Part shown: positions 16,237-25,359 of the stretch, one piece after another | How positions within the stretch are numbered: position 1 is the first letter of the stretch | Layout: every line of letters begins with the position of its first letter | NCBI GenBank assembly: GCA_047974845.1 | Contig: JBKECQ010000008.1 | Span: 33,615 to 97,614 of the forward strand | Reading direction: 5' to 3' | Source of the DNA: Aminipila sp047974845 | Lineage (GTDB): Bacteria > Bacillota > Clostridia > Peptostreptococcales > Anaerovoracaceae | Length of the DNA: 64,000 nucleotides | Notes under the pieces: model-generated | Seen by the model: the letters and a program-made list of their open reading frames with translations, nothing else | Database searches by the model: none | What the model was told of the DNA's origin: nothing | Program-made: the position numbers and the translations under genes

Positions 16237-16497
16237 ATGACAGTTGAAAGAAACAGAAGAAAGACTAAGGTCGGTATTGTAGTAAGTGACAAGATGGATA
16301 AAACTATCACTGTTGCGATGGAAGACTTCGTAAGACATTCCCTTTATGGTAAAGCTGTAAAGAGAACTAAGAAAGTCAAAGCTCATGATGAAAACAATGA
16401 GTGCAATATTGGTGATAAAGTAAGAATTATGGAAACAAGACCTCTATCAAAGGATAAGAGATGGAGACTTGTTAACATTATTGAAAAAGTTAAGTAA
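16237..16497 (+). CDS. rpsQ: 30S ribosomal protein S17
   Basis: 86 aa. NRRKTKVGIVVSDKMDKTI and GDKVRIMETRPLSKDKRWR mark the S17 OB fold, an early-binding 16S rRNA protein. It is preceded by AAAGGAGGATG. Confidence 0.98.
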   Translation: MTVERNRRKTKVGIVVSDKMDKTITVAMEDFVRHSLYGKAVKRTKKVKAHDENNECNIGDKVRIMETRPLSKDKRWRLVNIIEKVK

Positions 16498-16512
16498 AGG
16501 AGGCACCAGATT

Positions 16513-16881
16513 ATGATTCAGACAGAAACTAGATTAAAGGTTGCTGACAATTCAGGTGCGAAGGAACTTTTATGTATCCGTATTCTTGGTGGTACTAGCC
16601 GTAGAACTGCTAACATCGGAGATGTAATCGTTTGTGCTGTTAAGGAAGCAACACCAGGCGGCGTTGTTAAAAAGGGCGACGTTGTTAAAGCTGTAATAGT
16701 TAGAACTAAAACTGGGGCTAGAAGAAATGACGGAAGCTATGTAAAGTTCGACCAAAACGCAGCGGTAATTATAAAGGAAGATAAGAATCCTGTAGGAACT
16801 CGTATCTTCGGACCAGTAGCGAGAGAGCTTAGAGATAAGAGCTTTATGAAGATAGTGTCATTGGCACCGGAAGTATTATAG
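16513..16881 (+). CDS. rplN: 50S ribosomal protein L14
   Basis: 122 aa. MIQTETRLKVADNSGAKEL and the C-terminal GTRIFGPVARELRDKSFMKI are diagnostic. First gene of the classical spc block; no internal promoter is obvious before it. Confidence 0.98.
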   Translation: MIQTETRLKVADNSGAKELLCIRILGGTSRRTANIGDVIVCAVKEATPGGVVKKGDVVKAVIVRTKTGARRNDGSYVKFDQNAAVIIKEDKNPVGTRIFGPVARELRDKSFMKIVSLAPEVL

Positions 16882-16896
16882 GAGGGTGTTTAAAAG

Positions 16897-17202
16897 ATGC
16901 ATATTAAAAAAGGCGATACAGTGTTAATAATCACTGGTAAAGATAAAGGTAAAAAAGGCAAAGTTCTAAAAGCTATGCCTAAAGAAGATAGAGTTATCGT
17001 TGAAGGCATTAACGTTCAGACTAAGCACCAGAAGCAGACTAGAACAGCTAAGGCTGAAATCAAGCATGTTGAAGGTCCTATTCATGTTTCAAACGTAATG
17101 TTTTATGATAACAAAGCAAAAGCTCCTACAAGAGTTGGATATAAAGTAGAGAACGGTAAAAAAGTAAGAGTATCTAAGAAAAGTGGAGCAGTAATAGATT
17201 AA
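16897..17202 (+). CDS. rplX: 50S ribosomal protein L24
   Basis: 101 aa with the KOW motif (KKGDTVLIITGKDKGKKGKV), an assembly initiator of the large subunit. It is preceded by AGGAGGGTG 15 nt after rplN. Confidence 0.97.
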   Translation: MHIKKGDTVLIITGKDKGKKGKVLKAMPKEDRVIVEGINVQTKHQKQTRTAKAEIKHVEGPIHVSNVMFYDNKAKAPTRVGYKVENGKKVRVSKKSGAVID

Positions 17203-17219
17203 GAAAGGAGGAGACGGTT

Positions 17220-17762
17220 TTGACAGCTAGACTAAGAGAAACTTATAAGAATGATGTATTTAAATCAATGATGGATAAATACAACTACAAGAACGTTATG
17301 GAAGTTCCTGCGCTAGAAAAGATTACAATTAACATGGGTCTTGGAGAAGCTAAGGAAAATGCTAAGATTATGGAAACTGCTGTTGAAGAATTGGCAAAGA
17401 TCAGTGGTCAGAAGCCAATTATTACAAAATCTAAGAAGTCAATCGCGAACTTCAAGGTTAGACAGGGTATGCCTGTAGGGGCAAAAGTTACTCTAAGAGG
17501 AGATAGTATGTATGAATTTGCTGACAAGTTCTTCAACATCGCTCTTCCAAGAGTAAGAGACTTTAAGGGAGTTAGCAAGAACTCATTTGATGGTAGAGGT
17601 AACTACTCAATGGGTATCAAGGAACAGTTAATCTTCCCTGAAATCGAATATGATAAGGTAGATAAAGTCAAGGGTATGAACATTGTGTTCACTACTACAG
17701 CAAAGACAGACGAAGAAGCTGCTTCATTATTGCAGTTAATGGGTCTGGCTTTTGAGAAATAA
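17220..17762 (+). CDS. rplE: 50S ribosomal protein L5
   Basis: 180 aa, translated from a TTG start at 17220 behind AAAGGAGGAG. The next in-frame ATG would remove conserved N-terminal residues. KITINMGLGEAKEN and FPEIEYDKVDKVKGMNI are typical. L5 binds 5S rRNA and contacts P-site tRNA. The TTG is the only one chosen among the ribosomal genes. Confidence 0.97.
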   Translation: MTARLRETYKNDVFKSMMDKYNYKNVMEVPALEKITINMGLGEAKENAKIMETAVEELAKISGQKPIITKSKKSIANFKVRQGMPVGAKVTLRGDSMYEFADKFFNIALPRVRDFKGVSKNSFDGRGNYSMGIKEQLIFPEIEYDKVDKVKGMNIVFTTTAKTDEEAASLLQLMGLAFEK

Positions 17763-17774
17763 GGAGGGAACAAA

Positions 17775-17960
17775 GTGGCTAAGACATCTCTCAAAGTAAA
17801 ACAGGCTAGAAAACCTAAGTTTTCTACTCGTGCATATACAAGATGCAACATCTGCGGAAGACCACATTCTGTATTAAGAAAATATGGTATCTGCCGTATC
17901 TGTTTCAGAGAACTTGCTTATAAGGGTGAAATTCCTGGCGTTAAGAAAGCAAGCTGGTAA
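17775..17960 (+). CDS. rpsN: 30S ribosomal protein S14, zinc-ribbon type Z
   Basis: 61 aa from a GTG start behind AAGGAGGG. CNICGRPHSV and CRICFREL supply the four zinc Cys of the primordial C+ form of S14. 12 nt after rplE and before a hairpin-containing gap of 67 nt. Confidence 0.97.
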   Translation: MAKTSLKVKQARKPKFSTRAYTRCNICGRPHSVLRKYGICRICFRELAYKGEIPGVKKASW

Positions 17961-17973
17961 TTTTTATAATTGA

Positions 17974-18007
17974 TTGCGAAGGTCCTTAGAGTAAGGAAAC
18001 CTCGCAA
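17974..18007 (+). promoter_or_regulatory. Hairpin abutting the rpsH ribosome site (copy 1)
   Basis: TTGCGA (17974-17979) pairs with TCGCAA (18002-18007), then GG/CC and an inner CCTT/AAGG stem. It ends 2-3 nt before AAAGGAG. The same scheme precedes rplQ. Confidence 0.75.
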
Positions 18008-18027
18008 AGAAAGGAGATATAACTGTA

Positions 18028-18426
18028 ATGACAATGACAGATCCAATAGCAGATATGCTAACAAGAATCAGAAATGCCAATACTGTAGGACATACAACAG
18101 TTGAGATTCCTGCATCTAAGATGAAGAAGTCAATCGCAGGCATTTTAACTGAAGAAGGATATATTAAAGGCTATGACGTTATTGAAGACGACAAGCAGGG
18201 CATCATTAAAATTCAGATGAAATATGGTGCTGATAAAGAAAAAGTTATCACTGGAATTAAGAAAATCTCAAAGCCGGGCTTAAAGGTTTATGCTAAAGCT
18301 GACGAAGTACCTAGAGTACTTGGAGGCCTAGGTATTGCTATTATTTCAACTTCAAACGGAGTAATCAGCGATAGTGAAGCTAGAAGACTTGGAATCGGTG
18401 GAGAAGTAATCTGTTACGTTTGGTAG
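18028..18426 (+). CDS. rpsH: 30S ribosomal protein S8
   Basis: 132 aa. MTDPIADMLTRIRNANTVGH and the C-terminal ISTSNGVISDSEARRLGIGGE are conserved. In E. coli S8 is the spc-operon repressor. Here a compact hairpin lies directly upstream of its ribosome site. Confidence 0.98.
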   Translation: MTMTDPIADMLTRIRNANTVGHTTVEIPASKMKKSIAGILTEEGYIKGYDVIEDDKQGIIKIQMKYGADKEKVITGIKKISKPGLKVYAKADEVPRVLGGLGIAIISTSNGVISDSEARRLGIGGEVICYVW

Positions 18427-18438
18427 GAGGAAATATAA

Positions 18439-18981
18439 ATGTCAAGAATAGGTAAATTACCTGTTAACCTTCCTGCAGGCGTAGAGGTTAAGGTTGACAG
18501 TAAGAATATGGTTACTGTAAAGGGACCTAAGGGTGAACTTACAGAACCTGTTAGCAAACTTGTAAAAGTTGAAATTGCAGAGGGCGTTTTAAGTGTTTCA
18601 AGAGATAATGACGCAAAGGCATCAAGAGAACAGCACGGTCTTGCAAGAACTTTAATTAATAACATGGTTGTTGGAGTAACTGAAGGTTATCAAAAGAAGC
18701 TTCAACTTGTTGGTGTAGGTTATAAGGCAGAAAAGAAGGGTAAAACTCTTGTTATGAACCTTGGATATTCACACCCGGTTGAAATGGAAGATCCTGAAGG
18801 AATTACAACAGAAGTTACTTCACCTACTGAAATAGTAGTAAAGGGTATCGACAAGGCTCTTGTTGGAAACTATACTGCAAACATCAGAAAGTGGAGACGT
18901 CCTGAACCATATAAGGCTAAGGGTATTCGTTATGAAGGCGAAGTTATCCGTCGTAAAGAAGGAAAGACTGGTAAGAAATAA
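18439..18981 (+). CDS. rplF: 50S ribosomal protein L6
   Basis: 180 aa. SRIGKLPVNLPAGVEVKV and RRPEPYKAKGIRYEGEVIRRKEGK (split over the tail) identify L6, near the factor-binding site. It is preceded by AGGAGGAAAT. Confidence 0.98.
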   Translation: MSRIGKLPVNLPAGVEVKVDSKNMVTVKGPKGELTEPVSKLVKVEIAEGVLSVSRDNDAKASREQHGLARTLINNMVVGVTEGYQKKLQLVGVGYKAEKKGKTLVMNLGYSHPVEMEDPEGITTEVTSPTEIVVKGIDKALVGNYTANIRKWRRPEPYKAKGIRYEGEVIRRKEGKTGKK

Positions 18982-18997
18982 GAAAGGAGTGATTTAA

Positions 18998-19363
18998 ATG
19001 GCAAAAGAAAGTAAAAATGATAGACGAGTAGCTAGACATGAAAGAGTAAGAAAGAGCTTACATGGAACTCCTGAAAGACCAAGACTTTGTGTTTACAGAA
19101 GCCTTAAAAATATCTCAGTACAGGTGATTGATGATGTTAATGGAATAACACTTGCGGCAGCATCAACTAATGATAAAGAGTTAAAGGCATCATGTGCTTA
19201 TGGTGGTAATAAGGAAGCTGCTAAGTTAGTGGGAACTGCTATTGCTAAGAGAGCACTTGCTAAGGGAATTGAAACTGTATGCTTTGATAGAGGTGGATAC
19301 CTATATCACGGAAGAGTACAGGAATTAGCAGACGCTGCACGTGAAGCAGGATTGAAATTCTAA
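18998..19363 (+). CDS. rplR: 50S ribosomal protein L18
   Basis: 121 aa. HERVRKSLHGTPERPRLCV and the C-terminal FDRGGYLYHGRVQELADAAR are conserved. It binds 5S rRNA together with L5. Confidence 0.98.
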   Translation: MAKESKNDRRVARHERVRKSLHGTPERPRLCVYRSLKNISVQVIDDVNGITLAAASTNDKELKASCAYGGNKEAAKLVGTAIAKRALAKGIETVCFDRGGYLYHGRVQELADAAREAGLKF

Positions 19364-19380
19364 CAGGAGGAAGAAAAGGA

Positions 19381-19887
19381 ATGCGACAAAATATGATTGA
19401 TGCATCCAAGCTTGACTTGAAAGAAACTATCGTTAACATTAGACGTGTTGCTAAAACTGTTAAGGGTGGTAGAAATATGAGATTCAGTGTATCTGTAGTT
19501 GTTGGTAACGGCGACGGATACGTTGGAGTAGGTCTTGGAAAGGCTCAGGAAATTCCTGAAGCTGTAAGAAAAGCTATAGAAGATGCAAAGAAGAATTTAG
19601 TATTTGTTCCAACAGTAGGAACAACTATTCCACATAGAGCTCTTGGTATATTTGGGGCTGCTCAGGTATTAATAATGCCTGCTGGACAGGGTACTGGAGT
19701 AATCGCAGGTTCATCAGTACGTACAGTACTAGAAGCTGCTGGAATTAAGGACGTTAGAGCTAAGTCAATTGGTTCAAGTAACACAGTAAATATGGCTTAT
19801 GCTACTCTTGAGGGTCTTAGAAACCTAAAGACTGTTGAACAGATCAGCAGACTAAGAGGAAAGACTAAAGAAGAAATTTTAGGATAG
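19381..19887 (+). CDS. rpsE: 30S ribosomal protein S5
   Basis: 168 aa. MRQNMIDASKLDLKETIVNI opens the protein, VGNGDGYVGVGLGKAQEIPE holds the double-stranded RNA-binding core, and GSSNTVNMAYATLEGL is near the end. It contributes to decoding fidelity. Confidence 0.98.
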   Translation: MRQNMIDASKLDLKETIVNIRRVAKTVKGGRNMRFSVSVVVGNGDGYVGVGLGKAQEIPEAVRKAIEDAKKNLVFVPTVGTTIPHRALGIFGAAQVLIMPAGQGTGVIAGSSVRTVLEAAGIKDVRAKSIGSSNTVNMAYATLEGLRNLKTVEQISRLRGKTKEEILG

Positions 19888-19900
19888 GAGGAGAGTACAA

Positions 19901-20083
19901 ATGGCTAAAATGATTAAAGTAACTTTAACTAAGAGCACAATTGGAGCTCTTCCTAAGCATAGAAAAATTGTTGAAGCTTTAGGTTTAAAGAAGATGCACA
20001 GTTCAAATGAACTACCTGATACACCGCAGTCAAGAGGTGCAATTAAAAAGGTTGAGCATCTTGTGACTGTAGAAGAACTATAG
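19901..20083 (+). CDS. rpmD: 50S ribosomal protein L30
   Basis: 60 aa. IKVTLTKSTIGALPKHRKIV is the short-type L30 typical of bacteria. Confidence 0.97.
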   Translation: MAKMIKVTLTKSTIGALPKHRKIVEALGLKKMHSSNELPDTPQSRGAIKKVEHLVTVEEL

Positions 20084-20102
20084 GAATGGAGGTGCGGGTA
20101 TT

Positions 20103-20543
20103 ATGAAACTGCATGAATTAAGAGCAGCCGAAGGTTCAACTAAGAACCGTAAGAGAAGAGGTCGTGGTACTGCTACTGGTCAGGGTAAAACTGGTGGTAG
20201 AGGTATGAACGGTCAGAACTCAAGAAGCGGCGGCGGCGTAAGACTTGGCTTTGAAGGCGGTCAGATGCCACTATATAGAAGAATTCCAAAAAGAGGTTTT
20301 ACTAATATTTGGAGAACAGAATATACAATTCTAAACGTAGATGATTTAAATAAATTTGAAGCGGGCACTGTAATCACTCCTGAACTTCTTGTTGAATCAG
20401 GCATGGTTAAACAGGTAAAAGATGGAATCAAGATTCTAGGTGACGGTACTATAGATAAAGGAGTAACTGTTCAGGCTCACAAATTTAGCAAAACAGCAAT
20501 CGAGAAAATTGAGTCTGCAGGAGGAAAGGCAGAGGTGATCTAG
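20103..20543 (+). CDS. rplO: 50S ribosomal protein L15
   Basis: 146 aa. MKLHELRAAEGSTKNRKRRG and GFEGGQMPLYRRIPKRGF are conserved. One base separates its stop from secY, so the pair is probably translationally coupled. Confidence 0.98.
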   Translation: MKLHELRAAEGSTKNRKRRGRGTATGQGKTGGRGMNGQNSRSGGGVRLGFEGGQMPLYRRIPKRGFTNIWRTEYTILNVDDLNKFEAGTVITPELLVESGMVKQVKDGIKILGDGTIDKGVTVQAHKFSKTAIEKIESAGGKAEVI

Positions 20544-20544
20544 G

Positions 20545-21825
20545 ATGAGCATGTTTGGAACAATTGCCCATGCATGGAAAGTTGCTGACATTAGAAGAAA
20601 AATGATTTTTACTCTTCTAATGCTGGTAGTTTTCAGATTGGGTTCAAATATTCCAGTTCCGGGCATTGACAGAGCGGTGCTTGCTCAAGTATTTGATGGC
20701 GGAACAGGTCTGTTTGCTTTGTTTGACTTATTCTCAGGAGGTTCTTTCAGCAACTTTACAATATTTGCTTTAAGTATTACTCCATATATCACAGCCTCAA
20801 TCATATTACAACTTTTAACTATCGCTATTCCTTCTTTGGAAAGACTTGCTAAAGAGGGAATGGAAGGTAAGAAAAAAATTGCACAGTACACCAGATATTT
20901 AACTGTTGTGCTTGCATTTGTTCAGGCCATCGGTTTATCCGTTGGTTTGTTCAGAAAAGCACTTATTAGCACAGATTTCTTCTCGATTTCTGTAATAGTG
21001 CTTACACTTTCAGCAGGTACCGCATTCTTAATGTGGCTTGGTGAACAAATTAATGAAAATGGTATCGGTAACGGTATTTCATTAATAATCTTTGCAGGTA
21101 TTATTACAAGAATTCCAAGTGCTATTCACACAAACTGGGTTAAGTTCCAAGCTGGTGAATTAAGTGTTATTACAATACTATTATTTGCTATATTTGCTTT
21201 AATTGTTATTGTGGGAATTATTGAAATTACTCAAGGTCAGAGAAGAATTCCGGTTCAATATGCAAAGAGAGTTGTTGGTAGAAAGATGTACGGTGGTCAA
21301 TCAACACATATTCCGCTAAAAGTAAATCAGGCGGGTGTTATTCCAGTAATCTTCTCTCTATCATTATTACAATTCCCATTAACATTGACATACTTCTTCC
21401 CTAATTCAGGGTTTACTACTTTTGTTACAAAGTGGCTTTCACCAAGCGGTGACCCGGGAGTATGGGTGTATGCAGTGTTTAATATATTACTAATTGTATT
21501 CTTCACTTACTTCTATACTGCGGTAACTTTTAACCCAATTGAAGTAGCTGACAATATGAAAGCAAACGGTGGATTTATCCCTGGAATAAGACCGGGAAGA
21601 CCTACTGTTGAATATTTAAATAAAGTTATGACAAGAATTACTTTTGTAGGTGCGATTTTCCTTGCATTAGTTGCTACACTACCTACACTTCTTAGCAGCT
21701 TTACTAGTATTGATGCTAGATTTGGAGGTACTTCATTACTAATTGCAATCGGTGTTGCAATTGATACAATGAAGCAACTTGAAAATCAGATGGTTATGAG
21801 AAACTATCAAGGATTTTTAAAGTAA
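20545..21825 (+). CDS. secY: Protein translocase subunit SecY
   Basis: 426 aa with ten membrane helices, the channel of the Sec translocon. RLGSNIPVPGIDRAVL, the plug-domain GGSFSNFTIFALSITPYITA, and the C-terminal MRNYQGFLK are standard. It sits in its usual spc position between rplO and adk. GAGGTGATC upstream lies within the end of rplO. Confidence 0.98.
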   Translation: MSMFGTIAHAWKVADIRRKMIFTLLMLVVFRLGSNIPVPGIDRAVLAQVFDGGTGLFALFDLFSGGSFSNFTIFALSITPYITASIILQLLTIAIPSLERLAKEGMEGKKKIAQYTRYLTVVLAFVQAIGLSVGLFRKALISTDFFSISVIVLTLSAGTAFLMWLGEQINENGIGNGISLIIFAGIITRIPSAIHTNWVKFQAGELSVITILLFAIFALIVIVGIIEITQGQRRIPVQYAKRVVGRKMYGGQSTHIPLKVNQAGVIPVIFSLSLLQFPLTLTYFFPNSGFTTFVTKWLSPSGDPGVWVYAVFNILLIVFFTYFYTAVTFNPIEVADNMKANGGFIPGIRPGRPTVEYLNKVMTRITFVGAIFLALVATLPTLLSSFTSIDARFGGTSLLIAIGVAIDTMKQLENQMVMRNYQGFLK

Positions 21826-21855
21826 AACTTGTGTAAATTTAAGGAGGAAATAAAA

Positions 21856-22500
21856 GTGAATTTAATTTTATTAGGCCCTCCGGGTGCTGGCAAAGGCACA
21901 CAGGCGACCAGAATAATAGAAAAATATGGTATACCTCATATATCTACTGGCGATATATTCAGAAAAAATATAAAGGAAGGCACTGCCCTTGGAAAGAAAG
22001 CTCAAGAGTATATGAACAAGGGCGAGCTTGTTCCCGATGATTTGGTAATAGAGATAGCGACAAACAGATTACTTGAAGATGACTGCAAGGAGGGTTTCCT
22101 TCTTGACGGATTCCCAAGAACTGTTTATCAGGCTGAAAAGTTAGATCAGTTCCTAGCTGACAATAACAGAAAAATCGATAAGGTTTTAGATATTGCCGTT
22201 AAGAAAGAAGAGCTAATGACAAGACTGATAGGCAGAAGAGTTTGCAGAGCTTGTGGCGCAACTTACCACGTTGTTAATATGCCACCTGCAAAAGAAGGGG
22301 TTTGTGACGTTTGTGGCGGTGAACTTTATCAAAGAAGTGATGATACAGAAGCAACTGTTGAAAACAGAATTGAAGTTTACAATTCACAAACAATGCCGCT
22401 AGTTGACTACTACACAGAAAAAGGAAACATTGCCCACATTGATGGTGCAGCCGGCCTTGACAACGTATTTACTGCTATCGTAAACGTTTTAGGAGAATAA
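21856..22500 (+). CDS. adk: Adenylate kinase, zinc-LID type
   Basis: 214 aa from GTG 21856, directly behind AAGGAGG (21841-21847). An upstream in-frame start at 21829 would add nine unconserved residues. P-loop GPPGAGKGTQ, NMP-binding DGFPRT, and a LID with CRACG and CDVCG that holds structural zinc, as in Gram-positive enzymes. Interconverts ATP+AMP and 2 ADP. It sits three bases before map. Confidence 0.98.
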   Translation: MNLILLGPPGAGKGTQATRIIEKYGIPHISTGDIFRKNIKEGTALGKKAQEYMNKGELVPDDLVIEIATNRLLEDDCKEGFLLDGFPRTVYQAEKLDQFLADNNRKIDKVLDIAVKKEELMTRLIGRRVCRACGATYHVVNMPPAKEGVCDVCGGELYQRSDDTEATVENRIEVYNSQTMPLVDYYTEKGNIAHIDGAAGLDNVFTAIVNVLGE

Positions 22501-22503
22501 GCA

Positions 22504-23250
22504 ATGATCATCATCAAATCAGAACAAGAGATAGACATAATGCGTGAATCAGGTAAGGTGACTGGTTACATCTTAAGAGAACTGGAAAACTTCATAAAGC
22601 CGGGGATATCCACCATGGATATAAACAACTTTGTGGAAGAGACAATTCATAAGAATAACATGATCCCTACTTTTAAGGGTTATAGTGGTTATCCAGCTGC
22701 TGCCTGTGTATCCGTAAACGATGAAGTAGTTCATGGAATTCCTTCAAAGAAGAGGATATTAAAAGAAGGCGATATTGTCAGTGTGGATGTAGGCTGTACC
22801 CATAGGGGATATGTTAGTGATGCAGCTAGAACTTATGCCGTAGGCAAAATTAGTACAGAAGCAGAGCATTTAATCAGAGCAACCAGAGAAAGTTTCTTTG
22901 AGGGTTTGAAGTTTTGCAAAGAAGGCTACAGACTTTCAGATATTTCTCATGCAATTCAGCTGAAAGCGGAAGAGGAAGGTTTCTCTGTTATTAGAGATTT
23001 TGTTGGGCATGGAGTAGGTAGAAATATGCACGAAGAACCGCAGATTCCTAACTACGGCAAGCCGGGCAGAGGTCCAAGATTAGCAAAAGGAATGGTATTT
23101 GCCATAGAACCTATGATAAATCAAGGAAGCTATGATGTTGAGGTGCTTCTTGACAATTGGACAGTAGTTACTATTGATGGTAAGCTGTCGGCGCATTATG
23201 AGAATACTGTTGTTATAACAGATGGTGAGCCCGAATTGCTTACCCTATAG
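22504..23250 (+). CDS. map: Methionine aminopeptidase, type I
   Basis: 248 aa. Metal ligands are visible in VSVDVGCTHRGYVSDAART, GHGVGRNMHEEP and FAIEPM, followed by the last Glu in AHYENTVVIT. Removes N-terminal Met cotranslationally. TAGGAG lies inside the end of adk. Confidence 0.98.
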   Translation: MIIIKSEQEIDIMRESGKVTGYILRELENFIKPGISTMDINNFVEETIHKNNMIPTFKGYSGYPAAACVSVNDEVVHGIPSKKRILKEGDIVSVDVGCTHRGYVSDAARTYAVGKISTEAEHLIRATRESFFEGLKFCKEGYRLSDISHAIQLKAEEEGFSVIRDFVGHGVGRNMHEEPQIPNYGKPGRGPRLAKGMVFAIEPMINQGSYDVEVLLDNWTVVTIDGKLSAHYENTVVITDGEPELLTL

Positions 23251-23319
23251 ATTGCGTAGATAATTTTTCGCAATTAATTACGAAAAATTGGAAAGCAAAA
23301 AGGAAGGTGTAAAAAATTT

Positions 23320-23538
23320 ATGGCGAAGAAAGACGTCATCGAAGTATTGGGTACTGTTGTAGATGCTCAACCAAACGCAATGTTTGTTGTTAAGCTTGAA
23401 AACGGTTACGAAGTACTTGCACACATTTCAGGAAAAATAAGAATGAACTTCATAAGAATTCTTCCGGGAGACAAAGTTAAGGTTGAGTTATCACCGTATG
23501 ATCTTACTCGTGGTAGAATTACATGGAGAGATAAGTAG
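23320..23538 (+). CDS. infA: Translation initiation factor IF-1
   Basis: 72 aa. The OB fold with DVIEVLGTVVDAQPNAMF and YDLTRGRITWR is standard. No KOW-domain gene lies between map and infA, unlike in many Clostridia. Confidence 0.98.
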   Translation: MAKKDVIEVLGTVVDAQPNAMFVVKLENGYEVLAHISGKIRMNFIRILPGDKVKVELSPYDLTRGRITWRDK

Positions 23539-23643
23539 AGAAACCTTGATTGAGACGGCGTTGCCGTAAGGAAGTTTGTATATAATTTCTTCGACTGCGC
23601 TCAAGAATTATAATTGGGTTTCAAAATGATAGGAGGAACTTAG
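23539..23643 (+). other. Structured spacer between infA and rpmJ
   Basis: 105 nt with GGCG-TTG-CCG-type pairing and an AATT-rich stem ATAATTTCTT / AAGAATTAT (around 23580-23612). No gene is seen, and AGGAGG for rpmJ ends it. Confidence 0.5.
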
Positions 23644-23757
23644 ATGAAAGTTAGAGCATCAGTTAAACCTATCTGCGAAAAGTGCAAGATAATCAAGAGA
23701 AACGGTAAAGTAATGGTTATCTGTGAGAATCCAAAGCACAAGCAGAAACAAGGTTAA
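23644..23757 (+). CDS. rpmJ: 50S ribosomal protein L36
   Basis: 37 aa: MKVRASVKPICEKCK, then an IIKRNGKVMVICENPKHKQ zinc ribbon (Cys-x2-Cys, Cys, His). This is the zinc-binding C+ form. The gene sits in its normal place between infA and rpsM behind AGGAGG. Confidence 0.97.
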   Translation: MKVRASVKPICEKCKIIKRNGKVMVICENPKHKQKQG

Positions 23758-23884
23758 ATTAAATTTGTCAAATGATATATAGGACAAATGTTAAATTATA
23801 TTTAGAGTTTTTATAATGTATTACCCCGTTTATATTACGCTGGCGGAAGCTTTGCGTGACGGAAGATGGGAGAAGGAGGAATTT
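23758..23884 (+). promoter_or_regulatory. Leader before rpsM (alpha block)
   Basis: Contains the hairpin ATTTGTC (23763-23769) / GACAAAT (23783-23789) and GGCGGAAGC...GTGACGGAAG close to the ribosome site. A TATAAT at about 23812 could be an internal -10 but lacks a good -35. It may regulate the rpsM-rpsK-rpsD-rpoA block. Confidence 0.4.
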
Positions 23885-24256
23885 ATGGCTCGTATAGCCG
23901 GAGTAGATTTACCTAGAGAAAAAAGAGTAGAAATAGGTCTTACTTACATTTATGGTATTGGCAGAAAGACATCAAATGCTATTCTTGAGAAAGCTGGTAT
24001 CAGTCCTGACACAAGAGTTAAAGATTTAACTGAAGACGAGGCTGGTAAGATCAGAAAGATCATCGAACAGGAATACCTTGTAGAGGGTGATTTAAGAAGA
24101 GAAGTTTCTTTAAATATTAAGAGACTTATGGAAATTGGCTGCTACAGAGGTATCAGACATAGAAGAGGTCTTCCTGTTAGAGGACAGAAGACTAAGACAA
24201 ACGCTAGAACAAGAAAAGGTCCTAAGAAGACTGTAGGAAGAAAGAAAAAGAAGTAA
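23885..24256 (+). CDS. rpsM: 30S ribosomal protein S13
   Basis: 123 aa from ATG 23885 behind GGAGGAATTT. An upstream in-frame start at 23816 is rejected because S13 begins ARIAGVDLPREKRVEIGL. HRRGLPVRGQKTKTNARTRK near the C-terminus contacts tRNA and 16S rRNA. Confidence 0.98.
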   Translation: MARIAGVDLPREKRVEIGLTYIYGIGRKTSNAILEKAGISPDTRVKDLTEDEAGKIRKIIEQEYLVEGDLRREVSLNIKRLMEIGCYRGIRHRRGLPVRGQKTKTNARTRKGPKKTVGRKKKK

Positions 24257-24270
24257 GGAGGTAGGAAATC

Positions 24271-24669
24271 ATGGCTAAAGCTGTAAAAAAGACAGTTAGA
24301 AAAAAGAGAAGAGAACGTAAGAACATTGAAAAAGGCCAGGCGCATATCCAATCCACCTTTAACAATACTCTTGTAACTCTTACAGATTTAAACGGTAACG
24401 CATTATCTTGGTCAAGTGCTGGTTCTCTTGGATTTAAAGGTTCAAGAAAATCAACTCCATTTGCTGCACAGATGGCTGCTGAAGAAGCTGCTAAGGCTGC
24501 AATGGAACACGGACTTAAGACTGTTGAAGTATACGTTAAAGGACCAGGATCCGGACGTGAAGCGGCAATCAGAGCATTACAGGCAGCAGGTCTTGAAATC
24601 AATATGATTAAGGATATTACACCAATTCCTCATAATGGTTGCAGACCGCCAAAGAGAAGAAGAGTCTAA
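24271..24669 (+). CDS. rpsK: 30S ribosomal protein S11
   Basis: 132 aa. HIQSTFNNTLVTLTDLNGN and GPGSGREAAIRALQAAGLE are conserved; the C-terminus HNGCRPPKRRRV is typical of platform protein S11. Confidence 0.98.
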   Translation: MAKAVKKTVRKKRRERKNIEKGQAHIQSTFNNTLVTLTDLNGNALSWSSAGSLGFKGSRKSTPFAAQMAAEEAAKAAMEHGLKTVEVYVKGPGSGREAAIRALQAAGLEINMIKDITPIPHNGCRPPKRRRV

Positions 24670-24691
24670 TTGAAGGGAGGAGTAATTTAAT

Positions 24692-25312
24692 ATGGCAAGA
24701 TATACAGGTGCTAACTGCAGATTATGCAGAAGAGAAGGCCAGAAGCTATTCTTAAAGGGCGAAAGATGTTACAGTTCAAAATGTGCTATCGAAAAGAGAA
24801 ATTACGCTCCTGGACAACATGGTCAGGCGAGAAAGAAAGTTTCAGAATACGGTCTTCAGCTTAGAGAAAAGCAAAAGGCTAAGAGATTCTATGGTTTATT
24901 AGAAACTCAGTTTAGAAATTTATTTGATAAGGCAGCTAAGAAAAAGGGTATCACTGGTGAAAACCTTTTAATTATGCTTGAAACAAGACTTGATAATGTT
25001 GTATTCAGAATGGGATTCGCATCATCAAGAAAAGAAGCAAGACAGCTTGTTACACACGGTCACTTTACTTTAAATGGTAAGAAGGTAGATATTCCTTCTC
25101 TTGAAGTAAAAGCTGGAGATGTAATCAGAGTTAAGGAAAAGAGTCAAAACTCACCTAAATTCAAGGAAGTTAAAGATATGGCAATCAGCGTACCTGCATG
25201 GGTAACTGTTGACGTTGAAAAACTTGAAGGAAAGGTTGTTGCTATTCCAAGAAGAGAAGATATCGATACTCCAATTGCAGAGCATCTTATCGTCGAATTA
25301 TATTCCAAATAG
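24692..25312 (+). CDS. rpsD: 30S ribosomal protein S4, zinc type
   Basis: 206 aa. MARYTGANCRLCRREGQK, then CYSSKC gives four Cys (about residues 9, 12, 26, 31) of the C+ form. The S4 RNA-binding domain, LDNVVFRMGFASSRKEARQL, follows. In bacilli S4 autoregulates; here no separate promoter is obvious. Confidence 0.98.
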   Translation: MARYTGANCRLCRREGQKLFLKGERCYSSKCAIEKRNYAPGQHGQARKKVSEYGLQLREKQKAKRFYGLLETQFRNLFDKAAKKKGITGENLLIMLETRLDNVVFRMGFASSRKEARQLVTHGHFTLNGKKVDIPSLEVKAGDVIRVKEKSQNSPKFKEVKDMAISVPAWVTVDVEKLEGKVVAIPRREDIDTPIAEHLIVELYSK

Positions 25313-25359
25313 TATATTAACCTTATGGTATATTTTGGAAGAAAAGGGAGGGTTTTTGA